DNA of 62,213 nt, from the NCBI GenBank assembly GCA_902763085.1, contig CACWQW010000005.1:1-62213 (forward strand). The letters run 5' to 3'. The translations under genes were made by a program, and so were the position numbers. The notes under the pieces were generated by a model. It ran no database searches. It was given only the letters and a program-made list of their open reading frames with translations, and was not told where the DNA came from. The stretch is from Dongibacter bovis (GTDB taxonomy: Bacteria; Bacillota; Negativicutes; Selenomonadales; Selenomonadaceae). Positions 36,298 through 44,983 of the stretch are shown here, piece after piece (within the stretch, counting starts at the first letter, position 1; each line of letters opens with the position of its first letter).

Positions 36298-39051
36298 TTA
36301 TGCCTTCTTGACGAAACTCTGCGACTTCGTGTCGTAGGTGTAGGTCGTCTTCTGATCGCTCAGCATGAACGTCAGGCCGCCCTTGAGGGCCGCGACGCCA
36401 TTCGTGAGGTCGAGCGTGTTCTCGTTTGCATAGACAACCTGTGCATCCTTACCATCCGTCGTGATCTTGATGTCATCAATGTTGTTCGTGCTCCAGAGAT
36501 AGACGACATCCTCAGAGCCGACCTTCGTCGCCTTGTCGTTGCCGTCGCCCTTGCCGAACCAGTAGTAGTCCGTCGCGTCCGCACTGCCCACGAACGTCTG
36601 AGTGTCGCTGTCGCCGCCCCAGAAGATGTTCGCCGTGTGGCCGCCCCTGAGCTCGGACTCGCCGGAGCCGATGAGGACATACTGTGCATAGCTCTCGCTT
36701 GCATCGAACTTCTTCACATCGTAGAAGTGCGCGTCGAAGATGCCTTTGTCGCCGCGCAGGTCGATGCCGAGCGCTACCTTCTCATCATCCGCCGTGCCGG
36801 CACCGACAGAGACTGCAGCGTTGTCCGCAGTACCGACATAGATAGCGCTGTCCGTAGCGTAAGCGCCATTCGGATTTGCGAACGTGACCTTCGTCGTCGC
36901 AGCTGCACGCTCCTCGTCCGTCGTCGCCGTGGTGATGTAAGCGCTGCTGAGGACCTTGATGGAGGAGGATTCCTCAAGGCCGGTGCCCTTGAGCGTCAGC
37001 ACGTCGTGCTTGTCGTTCTTGTTCGTGATCGTGATGCCGCCAGTGACCGTCTCGAACGTGTAGCCCTTCGCGATGTCAGCCGTCGTGGATGCACCCCAGA
37101 AGAAGACATCGTCGTTCGCGTTGAAGTTCTCGACCGTATCGCTGCCGTCCGTCGCGCTGAACCAGACGTGCGTCGTCGCGGTGTGATCCGTGCCGTTGAT
37201 CGAGATCTTGTCAGCCTCAGAGCCGCCGCCCCAGACAGCCGCAGTCTGCGAAGCGGAGCCGACCGTGATCGCATCGCTATCCGTCGTGCCGATGACGATC
37301 TGCTGACCCTTCACACCGCTGAGGTTGAAGTTCGTGAGGTTCTGGTACTTCGTCGTATCAGAGAAGTCGAACGTCGTGACGGCCGTATCCGTGCCGCCCG
37401 TGACAGAGTAAGTCGTCTTGCCGTCCTTCGCACCGAGGACGATGTCAGCGTCCAGACCAGCAACGATCGAGTTGTCACCGGAGAGGTCTGCTGCGACCTT
37501 TTTCACCGTGTCGCTGCCAGCGAACTTGATGAGGAGGCCTTCGTCGTCTTTGACTGCAGCGCCCAGAGAGACGTAGTTCGACTTGTCCTTGTCGAACGAG
37601 ACCATGGAGGCATAGTCCGTGCCGCCGACATAGAGGTCTTTGAGGTCGGAGACGTTGCTGAGGGAGAGGACGTCGCCCTTGAAGCCCGTCTTGAAGCCCT
37701 CGATCGTGTCCTTGCCCGTGACAGCGCTTACAACGATCGTGTCCTGCTTGTCGTTGCTGCCGTTCAGGCTGACGGAGTCATTGCCGTTGCCGAGCGTGAT
37801 GGTGACGGCATCTGTCGCAGCGCTGTAGAGCGTGTCGCCAGCGCCAGCATCGCCGTAGCCGTTCGAGAGCTTCACGGAGCCCTTGTCGGATGCGCTCAGG
37901 GAGACGAAGTGGATGTTCTTGAACTTCGTGCTGTCACCGAGGTTCCAATCGACGGCGACGCTGTCGGCAGCCTTCAGGGACGAAGCGTCCTGCGTGCCGA
38001 GGAAGTACGCCGTGTCCGTCGCAGCCTGGATGTCCGTACCGAACTGCAGTTTGCCAGCCGTCGCATCCGTGCCGAACTGCGCGGAGAAGGCACCGCCGTC
38101 GACGCTGACGCCCTTCACCGTCGTGTTGCCGAACGTGAGGTCTCCATTCGTCGTATTGACGCTGACCTGGCTCAGGCGGCCGCCCTCGAAGATGACCGTA
38201 TCAGCAGCTTTGATGGAAGAACTGATGCTGTCCGTGCCATCATTGCGGCCGATGGAGAGCGTCAGAGCGCCCGTGGCGTTGATCGTGTCGTCGCCCTGAC
38301 CGGATGCGACCTTGCCGGAACCGATGGAGACGGAGCTAGCACCCTTGCCGAGCGTGACCGTCGCGTCCGTCGTGCTGCTCGCATCGAGGACGAGCGTCGT
38401 GTCCGTGCCGAGTGCGGAGGCGTCGAACTCTTTCGCCGTGCCGTCCTTGACAGCCGTCCAGTACTCGTAGTTCTTGGTCTTGCCGTCACTGACCTTCGCT
38501 TTGTAGATCTGCGTGCCATCCGTATTGACTTCGACCGAAGCATAGTCAGTGCTGTCGCCGAAGGTGAGCGCGCCGGAATTGGTCAGCGTGCCACCGCTCA
38601 CCAGTGACGTCTGGATGACATCGCCCGTGCTGTAGGAGTAGCCCGTGACCGATGCCTTATTCGTGGATGCGCTTTTCGCATCGATGGAAACCGTGTCAGC
38701 GCCGAGGCCGAGCGCGACGACGCTGTCGTCGCCATCGAACGTATAATTGATGCCGCCCGTCGTCTTGCCGAAGTCGAGCGCAGTGATGCTGGCGCCCTTC
38801 TCCTGTGTAAAGCTGACCGTGCCCGCAAGGCCCGCATCCGCCGTGAAAGCAGCGAGGCTGTCGCCCGTGCCCTTGAACGTGCCGAGCCCCGTGATCGTAA
38901 TCGCCGTGTCAGTAGCGTCCGGCGTCTTGAACGTCTGTGCTTCGCCGCCAGCGATCGTATACTTGATCTCCTTGCCGTTCGGCCAATCTGTCGCCGTAAC
39001 GTTGGTGTCGCTAAAGGCGCTAAAATCGACGAGTGTCTTTTTCTCTGCCAT
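36298..39051 (-). CDS. Large repetitive exported surface protein, type I secretion cargo
   Basis: A 917-residue protein from the ATG at 39051 with GGAGG seven bases upstream. It has no N-terminal signal peptide (MAEKKTLVDFSAFSDTNVTA), is low in cysteine and is rich in Asp, Thr, Ser, Gly and Ala. It consists of degenerate beta-rich repeats around GxGxD-like turns. Late in the chain two WGG modules appear (WGGGSEADKISI and WGGDSDTQTFVG), the second with YYWFGKGDGND and VVYLW. This second module plus the end (residues 807-917) aligns with the end of the zinc protease encoded upstream, which suggests a shared C-terminal secretion signal. The two ABC exporters and the adaptor upstream are the obvious route. 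Whether it forms a surface layer or an adhesin is not known. Confidence 0.75.
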   Translation of the reverse strand: MAEKKTLVDFSAFSDTNVTATDWPNGKEIKYTIAGGEAQTFKTPDATDTAITITGLGTFKGTGDSLAAFTADAGLAGTVSFTQEKGASITALDFGKTTGGINYTFDGDDSVVALGLGADTVSIDAKSASTNKASVTGYSYSTGDVIQTSLVSGGTLTNSGALTFGDSTDYASVEVNTDGTQIYKAKVSDGKTKNYEYWTAVKDGTAKEFDASALGTDTTLVLDASSTTDATVTLGKGASSVSIGSGKVASGQGDDTINATGALTLSIGRNDGTDSISSSIKAADTVIFEGGRLSQVSVNTTNGDLTFGNTTVKGVSVDGGAFSAQFGTDATAGKLQFGTDIQAATDTAYFLGTQDASSLKAADSVAVDWNLGDSTKFKNIHFVSLSASDKGSVKLSNGYGDAGAGDTLYSAATDAVTITLGNGNDSVSLNGSNDKQDTIVVSAVTGKDTIEGFKTGFKGDVLSLSNVSDLKDLYVGGTDYASMVSFDKDKSNYVSLGAAVKDDEGLLIKFAGSDTVKKVAADLSGDNSIVAGLDADIVLGAKDGKTTYSVTGGTDTAVTTFDFSDTTKYQNLTNFNLSGVKGQQIVIGTTDSDAITVGSASQTAAVWGGGSEADKISINGTDHTATTHVWFSATDGSDTVENFNANDDVFFWGASTTADIAKGYTFETVTGGITITNKNDKHDVLTLKGTGLEESSSIKVLSSAYITTATTDEERAAATTKVTFANPNGAYATDSAIYVGTADNAAVSVGAGTADDEKVALGIDLRGDKGIFDAHFYDVKKFDASESYAQYVLIGSGESELRGGHTANIFWGGDSDTQTFVGSADATDYYWFGKGDGNDKATKVGSEDVVYLWSTNNIDDIKITTDGKDAQVVYANENTLDLTNGVAALKGGLTFMLSDQKTTYTYDTKSQSFVKKA

Positions 39052-39163
39052 TGAAATTCCTCCCATAAAACGATAGTTTTATCCTACTTACCCCATTTAC
39101 ATGGCTCCGCCTGGCACCTGCCGGGCAGGAGCCGCGTAAATCCGCCTAAGATAAGTTGTATCT

Positions 39164-39192
39164 ATTGTATCGCATCGTCCTAAAAAATGCAA
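39164..39192 (-). promoter_or_regulatory. Promoter P2 of the surface-protein gene
   Basis: TTGCAT (39187-39192), exactly 17 bp and TACAAT (39164-39169) on the minus strand. This predicts a start near 39157 and a leader of about 105 nt. Confidence 0.75.
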
Positions 39193-39244
39193 ATGTTTTT
39201 TAATCCTCTCGGCGCATGCCGCGGAGGGCGCGGAAAATACAAAT

Positions 39245-39275
39245 GGCTCAGCAGTGGGCGGGGCACTGCTGAGCC
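39245..39275 (-). terminator. Hairpin between promoters P1 and P2 of the surface-protein gene
   Basis: GGCTCAGCAGTG (39245-39256) pairs perfectly with CACTGCTGAGCC (39264-39275). On the minus strand it is followed by ATTTGTATTTT. It could end the zinc-protease transcript (stop at 39423), or end a short RNA started at P1. Confidence 0.7.
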
Positions 39276-39320
39276 TATGGGAGTCTTACCTTTTCTTGCA
39301 TATATTGAGGTAATGATTAT

Positions 39321-39349
39321 ATTATAGCGCAGGATGTAGTCCTTGGCAA
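39321..39349 (-). promoter_or_regulatory. Promoter P1 upstream of the hairpin
   Basis: TTGCCA (39344-39349), 17 bp and TATAAT (39321-39326) on the minus strand. The predicted start near 39314 is only about 40 nt from the hairpin at 39275-39245. The sequence between the two T1SS cargo genes (39052-39422) is thus wholly regulatory. Confidence 0.7.
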
Positions 39350-39422
39350 GGGGGGGGCGTCGATTTTTCGCCGCGGGCGCCTCCTGCCCGGTCGCGCCCG
39401 CTCCTCTCGCCTCGCCTGCGCG

Positions 39423-41297
39423 TCAGCGGATGCGCGTGAGGGAGACGCCGCTGCCGCGCTCGGTGACGCGGTAGGTTGCGCCGCTCGCGAGCATGAGGTC
39501 GGGGCGGCCGCCCGTGCTCGAGACCGTGAGCGTGTCAGAGCCGACCGTGACCTGCGTATACTGCGCATCGGCTCCGCCTGCCTGCCGCAGCAGGGACTCC
39601 GCCTCCGCATCGCGCGTCACGTGGACGGCGCGGATGTCGCTGACGTTCCAGAGGAAGACGGTGTCCTTGCCGGAGGAGCTGTAGGCGTAGTCCTCGCCGT
39701 CGCCCCTGCCGAACCAGAAATAGGTCGCGTCTGTCGCGCTGCCCATGAGGCAGTCCGACGCGCTGCCGCCGCCCCACATGGCGCAGGTACCGTGTCCAGC
39801 GGCGAGGATGGAGGAGGTCGTGCCGCCGAGGAGGAGCGTCGTGCCATGATAGTCCGTCGCGCTGATCACATCGTTATAGCCCCCCTGCCCCATGTTGATG
39901 CGCCCTGCGACCACCGCGCTCTCCTGCGACTCGCCGAACGCCAGGATGCCGACCTCGCCCTGGTCGCTCGCCATGGCACCCGTGAGCGTGAGCGAGGAGC
40001 CGCCGCCGTCGGGGCTCACGATGAGGTCGCTGCCGCGCGAGGTGAGCATGAGCGCCGGGCGCCCGCTCCAGCAGTAGACGGTGTCCGTGCCCTTCTTGAA
40101 TCCCTGTACGCGGTCGCTGCCGTCGCCCGCGCCGATCCAGAAATAGTCCTTTGCCGTGCCCGCGATGAACGTATCGCTCGCCGCGCCGCCGCCCCACATG
40201 GCGGCAGGGTCGCTGCCCGCGCGGATCGTGCTCGGCGTGCTTGCACCGATGTAGATATCGGCGCCGTTCGAGCGTACGTGCTGCGTGCCATCGGAGAGGC
40301 GGTCGACGCCGGGCGTGGCCGTGCCGCCCGTCGTGCCCGTATCAGAGGCGCCTTGCCTGGCGAGGTAGCGCAGGAGCATGTAGCCGCCGGCGTAGACATC
40401 GCCCGTAGCCTTTTCGCTTGCCGTGCTGAGATATTGGAACGTGCCGGGGTCCTGCGCGAGACGGCGGATGTCAGACGTGCGCCTATCGTCGATGCCGTGC
40501 GTGAGCTCTGCCATCCCCTCGATGATGAGATCAGGCAACTTATTGAAGCAGTCTATATTCGCCGCCATGACTGCATGCGTGAGCTCGTGCGCAATCGTGC
40601 GGTCAAGGTAGCCTGCATTGTCTGCACCTTTGCCGTTGCTATCCCCACCTCGAATATCCTGATAGTAGGCGAGATTGACTGTCAGCGTCAGTTTCGTCAC
40701 TTTGCCGTTCCTTGTCCATGGTGTCACCCAGGCGAGCTTATTGCTGGATGGATTGTCCTCAAAGAGAAGCTCGACCTTCTTAGCCGTCGTCCCCTGCTCG
40801 CCAAAGCTCATGCCGTAGGATTCGTTGATGAGGTCGAGGCCGCCGCTGATCCACCAGCCACTGAGCCCCTTTCTGATAATCGTCTCTTTCTCCGTGTAGC
40901 TGTCATATACCGCTCGATTCTTTGCAACAACGAAGCGCAGGCCACGAATATCGTGGTAGATTTCGCCCGTCTTCGGATCCGTGTGGTATTCCCATCTCAC
41001 GGTGCCCTTCGGCTCCGGCACAATACTCTCGGCAGTCTTCACGCTGCTGCCGCCCGCGTCGGCGCCCGTGATGGCACCGGTGTCGTCGTTATCCAGGATG
41101 ATGCCGCAGGAGTTCCGGAGAAATGACTGGTAGTTCCCCGCCTGCTCGGCGTCGGAGATGAAGTGGTTGACGAGGTCCTGGTAGCTGCTGAACTGCGAGC
41201 AGGCGCGCACGGCTTCGTCGAGGGCGGCCGTGCCCTGCTGTTTCGTCTCGTCGAGGCTGTGCATGAATTTCCGGATGACGTTTTGCTGCTGTGACAT
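39423..41297 (-). CDS. Type I-secreted zinc metalloprotease, flagellinolysin-like
   Basis: A 624-residue protein without a signal peptide, from the ATG at 41297 with AAAGGAG five bases upstream. Residues about 110-300 form a gluzincin-type domain. HELTH at 237-241 supplies two zinc ligands and the catalytic glutamate, and EGMAEL (260-265) supplies the third ligand. The surrounding text (YLDRTIAHELTHAVMAAN and LTHGIDD) resembles the protease insert of flagellinolysins as I recall it. Two WGGG modules follow (near 367-440 and 505-590), with YFWIGAGDGSD and YFWFGRGDGED. The C-terminus, PDLMLASGATYRV to the end, is homologous to the neighbouring surface protein. Substrates could be the surface layer, flagella or host proteins; none is shown. 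Confidence 0.8.
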   Translation of the reverse strand: MSQQQNVIRKFMHSLDETKQQGTAALDEAVRACSQFSSYQDLVNHFISDAEQAGNYQSFLRNSCGIILDNDDTGAITGADAGGSSVKTAESIVPEPKGTVRWEYHTDPKTGEIYHDIRGLRFVVAKNRAVYDSYTEKETIIRKGLSGWWISGGLDLINESYGMSFGEQGTTAKKVELLFEDNPSSNKLAWVTPWTRNGKVTKLTLTVNLAYYQDIRGGDSNGKGADNAGYLDRTIAHELTHAVMAANIDCFNKLPDLIIEGMAELTHGIDDRRTSDIRRLAQDPGTFQYLSTASEKATGDVYAGGYMLLRYLARQGASDTGTTGGTATPGVDRLSDGTQHVRSNGADIYIGASTPSTIRAGSDPAAMWGGGAASDTFIAGTAKDYFWIGAGDGSDRVQGFKKGTDTVYCWSGRPALMLTSRGSDLIVSPDGGGSSLTLTGAMASDQGEVGILAFGESQESAVVAGRINMGQGGYNDVISATDYHGTTLLLGGTTSSILAAGHGTCAMWGGGSASDCLMGSATDATYFWFGRGDGEDYAYSSSGKDTVFLWNVSDIRAVHVTRDAEAESLLRQAGGADAQYTQVTVGSDTLTVSSTGGRPDLMLASGATYRVTERGSGVSLTRIR

Positions 41298-41384
41298 AGA
41301 GACTCCTTTCTCTGCCCCTGAGGGAGGGCGCCTGCCGCGCCGCCGCTGGTGCGATGCGCCCTCCCTCGCTTCCTTGAAAAAAGA

Positions 41385-41410
41385 CGCGGACGGCGTCAGA
41401 GCCGTCCGCG
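41385..41410 (-). terminator. Hairpin in the leader of the zinc-protease gene
   Basis: CGCGGACGGC (41385-41394) pairs perfectly with GCCGTCCGCG (41401-41410). On the minus strand TCTTTTTT follows. It may end the ABC-transporter operon, but the protease promoter at 41442-41470 lies upstream of it, so it would also attenuate that transcript. Confidence 0.85.
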
Positions 41411-41441
41411 AAATCTTTTCATGAAAACTCTATCCGAGTCT

Positions 41442-41470
41442 AATGTATCACACAGGTTCCAATATGACAA
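41442..41470 (-). promoter_or_regulatory. Promoter of the zinc-protease gene
   Basis: TTGTCA (41465-41470), exactly 17 bp and TACATT (41442-41447) on the minus strand, just after the ABC exporter stop. The start near 41435 is about 25 nt before the intrinsic-terminator hairpin. Confidence 0.65.
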
Positions 41471-41496
41471 GTCTTTTTTCCATCCGCCGCGCACCG

Positions 41497-43620
41497 TCAC
41501 GACGCCTGCGCCGTGTAGAGGGCGTAGTAGGCGCCGCGGTGGGCGAGGAGCTCGGCGTGGGTGCCGGCCTCGACGATGCGGCCGTGGTCGACGACGACGA
41601 TGGCGTCGCAGTGCTCGACGGTGCTGAGGCGGTGGGCGATCATGAGCATGGTGCGCCCTTTGGCGATGGCGCCGATGTTCTGCATGATGATGTGCTCGCT
41701 CTCGTAGTCGAGGGCGCTCGTCGCCTCGTCGAAGATGAGGACGCGCGGGTCCATGATGAGGGCGCGCGCGATGGCGAGGCGCTGGCGCTGGCCGCCGGAG
41801 AGGAGGCTGCCGCGCTCGCCGACGAAGGTGTCGTAGCCCTGCGGGAACTCGCTGATGAAGCCGTCGGCGCCCGCGAGGCGGGCAGCGGCGACGACTTCCT
41901 CATGCGTGGCGTTCGGGCAGGCGATCTTGATATTTTCCTCGATGGTGCCGCCGAAGAGCATGCTGTCCTGGAGCACGACGCCGATCTGGCGGCGGAGCCA
42001 GGCGGGCTCGACCTGCGCGATGTCGACGCCGTCGATGAGGATGCGGCCGCTCTCGGGGAGGTAGAGGCGCTCGATGAGCTTGGTGAGCGTGGATTTCCCC
42101 GAGCCGGAGCGGCCGACGATGCCGACGGTCATGCCGGGGGCGATGGAGAGGCTCATGCCGCAGAGGACGTCGGCGCCCTCGGGCGTGTAGCGGAAGCGGA
42201 CGTTCTCCAGGCGGATGCTGCCCGCGATGGCGGGGAGCGTCGTGCGGCTCTGGCTAAAGGCCGGCTCGGTCTTCTCGTTCATGATGTCGCCGAGGCGATC
42301 CATGGAGACGCGCGCCTGCTGGAAGTACTGCCAGACGCTCACGAGGCGCATGACAGGCGCGATGAGCTGTCCCGCCATCATCTGGAACGCGATGAGCTCG
42401 CCGACGGTGATCTCGTGCTCCATGACGCACGCCGCGCCGACCCAGAGGATGGCGAGGCTGAAGATCTGCTGGAGGAAGAGGCCGATGGAGCCGGCGACGT
42501 TCGCGACGTTGATGACGGAGAAGACGGAGCGCACGTAGCGCGCGAGGATCTCCTCGTAGCGCTCGACGAAGCCGCGCTCGACGCCCGCCGCTTTGACGGT
42601 GTGGATGCCCGTGATGGTCTCGATGAGGAACGAGCGGTTCTTCGCACCGACGAGGAAGCGGTCGTTGATGAGGCGCTTGTAGATCGGCGCGACGATGAGG
42701 TTCAAGAGGACGAAAAGCGGCAGGATCACGAGCACGACGAGCGTGAGCAGGCGGCTGTAGGCGACCATGACGCAGAAGTAGACCGTCGCGAAGACGATGT
42801 CGAGCACGATGGTGAGCGAGGAGCCCGTGATGAAGTTCCTGAGGTTCTCGAGCTCGCCGACGCGCGAGACGACGTCACCGACCTGCCATTTGCTGAAGTA
42901 TTTGATGGGGAGCGCCGTGATGGTCTTGAAGAGGTGGCTCGAGAGCACGACGTCCATCTTGCTCGTGATGTTCGTGAAGAGGTAGCTCCTCAGCACCTGC
43001 ATCCAGTTCGTGAAGAGCGCGCAGAGGATCATGCCCGCGACGAGGATGTCGAGGGCGTCGGTGCTCCGGTGCACGAGGACCTTGTCGATGATGACCTGGG
43101 TGAAGAGCGGCGTCGCGAGGCCCAGGAGCTGCAGCAGGAACGAGAGGCCGAGGACGGTCAGGAGGTACCTCTTGTACTTCCCGATGACGGGGAGGAACCA
43201 GCGGATGCCGAATTTCCGCGCCTCTTCCTTGAGCTCGTAGCGGCGCGTGAAGAGGATGATCTCGCCCGTCCAGAGGGAGAGGACTTTCTCCTTGTCCGCC
43301 TCGGCGGGACGCTGCATGGAAAAGTGCGGGTCGAGGATGTACATGTGCCCGTCCCGCAGGCCCGTGATGACGAGGTAGCCGCCCGTCTTCATGCGGATGA
43401 TGGCGGGGTACGTCATCGAGGCGAGCCGCGCGCGCGTGACGCCCTCGTAGGCGCGCGCGCGCAGGCCGAGGTCGTGCGCCGCGCGCACGAGCGTCACGGT
43501 GTCGACGGCGCCTGCCTCAAGGACGTAGGCGCGCTCGAGCTGGCGCAGGTCCGCGGGGATCTTGTAGTAGCCGGCGACGGCGGTGAGGCAGGCGAGGCCG
43601 GTATCGATACGATCTTGCAT
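41497..43620 (-). CDS. Type I secretion ABC exporter with peptidase-like N-domain (copy 1)
   Basis: A 707-residue HlyB/PrtD-type half-transporter. The N-terminal C39-like domain has the fold, but DTGLACL replaces the catalytic cysteine motif, so it binds rather than cleaves cargo. Six membrane segments (about 150-440) precede the nucleotide-binding domain with Walker A GRSGSGKST, signature LSGGQRQR and Walker B ILIFDEATSALD (reads VLIFDEATSALD here). It ends the operon of the second exporter and HlyD: the HlyD stop is 2 bp upstream. Together with the copy at 44980 it may form a heterodimer, or each may serve one cargo. No outer-membrane TolC protein is in the window. Confidence 0.92.
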   Translation of the reverse strand: MQDRIDTGLACLTAVAGYYKIPADLRQLERAYVLEAGAVDTVTLVRAAHDLGLRARAYEGVTRARLASMTYPAIIRMKTGGYLVITGLRDGHMYILDPHFSMQRPAEADKEKVLSLWTGEIILFTRRYELKEEARKFGIRWFLPVIGKYKRYLLTVLGLSFLLQLLGLATPLFTQVIIDKVLVHRSTDALDILVAGMILCALFTNWMQVLRSYLFTNITSKMDVVLSSHLFKTITALPIKYFSKWQVGDVVSRVGELENLRNFITGSSLTIVLDIVFATVYFCVMVAYSRLLTLVVLVILPLFVLLNLIVAPIYKRLINDRFLVGAKNRSFLIETITGIHTVKAAGVERGFVERYEEILARYVRSVFSVINVANVAGSIGLFLQQIFSLAILWVGAACVMEHEITVGELIAFQMMAGQLIAPVMRLVSVWQYFQQARVSMDRLGDIMNEKTEPAFSQSRTTLPAIAGSIRLENVRFRYTPEGADVLCGMSLSIAPGMTVGIVGRSGSGKSTLTKLIERLYLPESGRILIDGVDIAQVEPAWLRRQIGVVLQDSMLFGGTIEENIKIACPNATHEEVVAAARLAGADGFISEFPQGYDTFVGERGSLLSGGQRQRLAIARALIMDPRVLIFDEATSALDYESEHIIMQNIGAIAKGRTMLMIAHRLSTVEHCDAIVVVDHGRIVEAGTHAELLAHRGAYYALYTAQAS

Positions 43621-43621
43621 G

Positions 43622-44983
43622 TTATCTCTCCCTCAGTGATTCGCTCGTGTAGCGGCGGAAGGGATCGAGGAAGAAGTCGATGATGCGCTTCTCGCGGATC
43701 TTGATCTCGGCATTGACGCTCATGCCTGGCGTGAGGTCGGCTTTCCTGCCGAAGATGCGGATGTCGTCCTCGGTCGGACGCAGCACGAGGCGGAATTTCT
43801 TGTTCCTCTCCGGGTCGCGGCTGTCCTCGTAGGCGTCGGCGGCGATCTCGTCGACTTCCGCCTTGACCATGCCGAATTTCTGGAAGTTGTAGGTGTCGAC
43901 CTTGACCTCGGCCTCCTGGCCTTCCTTGATGAAGCCGATGTCCTTGTTGTCCGCCCAGACTTCGAACTCCATGGGGACGTCGTCGGGGACGATCATCATG
44001 AGCGCCTGCGCGTCGGTGACGACGCCGCCCTCGGTGTGGATGGCGAGGTTGTAGACGGTGCCGTCGCAGGGCGCCGTGATCGTGGCGAGGCGCTGGTTCT
44101 CGTCGGCTTTCTTGATCTCTTCTTCGTAGGCGTAGTACTGCTTCTTCGACTCGACGAGCGTCGACATGATGTCTTTCTTGTAGGTGGCGTCGATCTCGCT
44201 GAGCTTCGTCTGTGCCTCGTCGATGGCGGCCTGCGCCTTGTTGATCTCGTCGAGCGCCGCGGCTGCGGATTTCTCGTACTGGATGCGCTGGGAGGTCTGC
44301 TCGAAGAGCTGGAACTCCGCGATGGCGTTTTCCTTCATGAGGTCTTTGAGGCGGCTCTCTTTCTCCCGCGCGATCTCGTACATGCCCTGGTATTTGTCGT
44401 AGTTCTCCTGGGCGCCGTGGAGGTCGGAGGTCTTCTGCGCGATCGTGCTGCGCGCAGAGGCGGTCTGGGCGCGGTACTGGCTCTGACGGCTGTTATAGAG
44501 CGCGATCTCGGCCTGGCGGTCGGTGTCCTCGAGGTCCTCGTCCGCCGCGGGGGTGAAGGGCGTACCCGAAAGCTCCGCGTTCAGCCGGTCGATGTCGAGT
44601 TTGTAGTAGGCGGCGCGCTTTTTCAGGCTGTCCATGTCGGCGTCCGTCGAGGTCGGGTCGAGGACGATGAGGGTGTCGCCCTCATTGACGTGGTCGCCGT
44701 CCTTGACGTGGATCTCCTTGACGATGCCTTTGTTCTTCGTCTGGACGGTCTTGACCTGTCCTGCGGGGATGACTTTGCCCGTGGCGACGGCGACTTCGTT
44801 GATGTGGCCGACGCACGCCCAGATGATGGCGGCGGTGAGGAACGCGAGGATCGTCCAGAGGACGGCGCGCCCGACGGGGGACGGCGGCGTCTCGGTGACT
44901 TCGAGGATGGCGGGGAGGAACTCGGTCTCTTTGCCCTCGGTCTTGCCGTCGATGAATTGATGCCATAGTTCTTTGAGTTTCAT
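43622..44983 (-). CDS. Type I secretion membrane-fusion protein, HlyD-like
   Basis: A 453-residue adaptor. It has a cytoplasmic N-terminal stretch, one membrane segment (about 41-60, VLWTILAFLTAAIIWACVGH), a beta-barrel/lipoyl half (GIVKEIHVKDGDHVNEGDTL), a long helical hairpin (about 135-300) and the second lipoyl half from ATITAPCDGTVYN onward. It connects the inner-membrane ABC exporter to the TolC-type outer-membrane channel. The start overlaps the stop of the upstream exporter by four bases, and the second exporter starts two bases after its stop, so the three are translationally coupled. Confidence 0.93.
   Translation of the reverse strand: MKLKELWHQFIDGKTEGKETEFLPAILEVTETPPSPVGRAVLWTILAFLTAAIIWACVGHINEVAVATGKVIPAGQVKTVQTKNKGIVKEIHVKDGDHVNEGDTLIVLDPTSTDADMDSLKKRAAYYKLDIDRLNAELSGTPFTPAADEDLEDTDRQAEIALYNSRQSQYRAQTASARSTIAQKTSDLHGAQENYDKYQGMYEIAREKESRLKDLMKENAIAEFQLFEQTSQRIQYEKSAAAALDEINKAQAAIDEAQTKLSEIDATYKKDIMSTLVESKKQYYAYEEEIKKADENQRLATITAPCDGTVYNLAIHTEGGVVTDAQALMMIVPDDVPMEFEVWADNKDIGFIKEGQEAEVKVDTYNFQKFGMVKAEVDEIAADAYEDSRDPERNKKFRLVLRPTEDDIRIFGRKADLTPGMSVNAEIKIREKRIIDFFLDPFRRYTSESLRER

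Noticed and set aside
36130..38607. An 825-codon open frame on the plus strand opposite the surface-protein gene
   Set aside because: It is the antisense shadow of a GC-rich, repetitive gene. It begins within the opposite-strand promoter area and its product has no family text.
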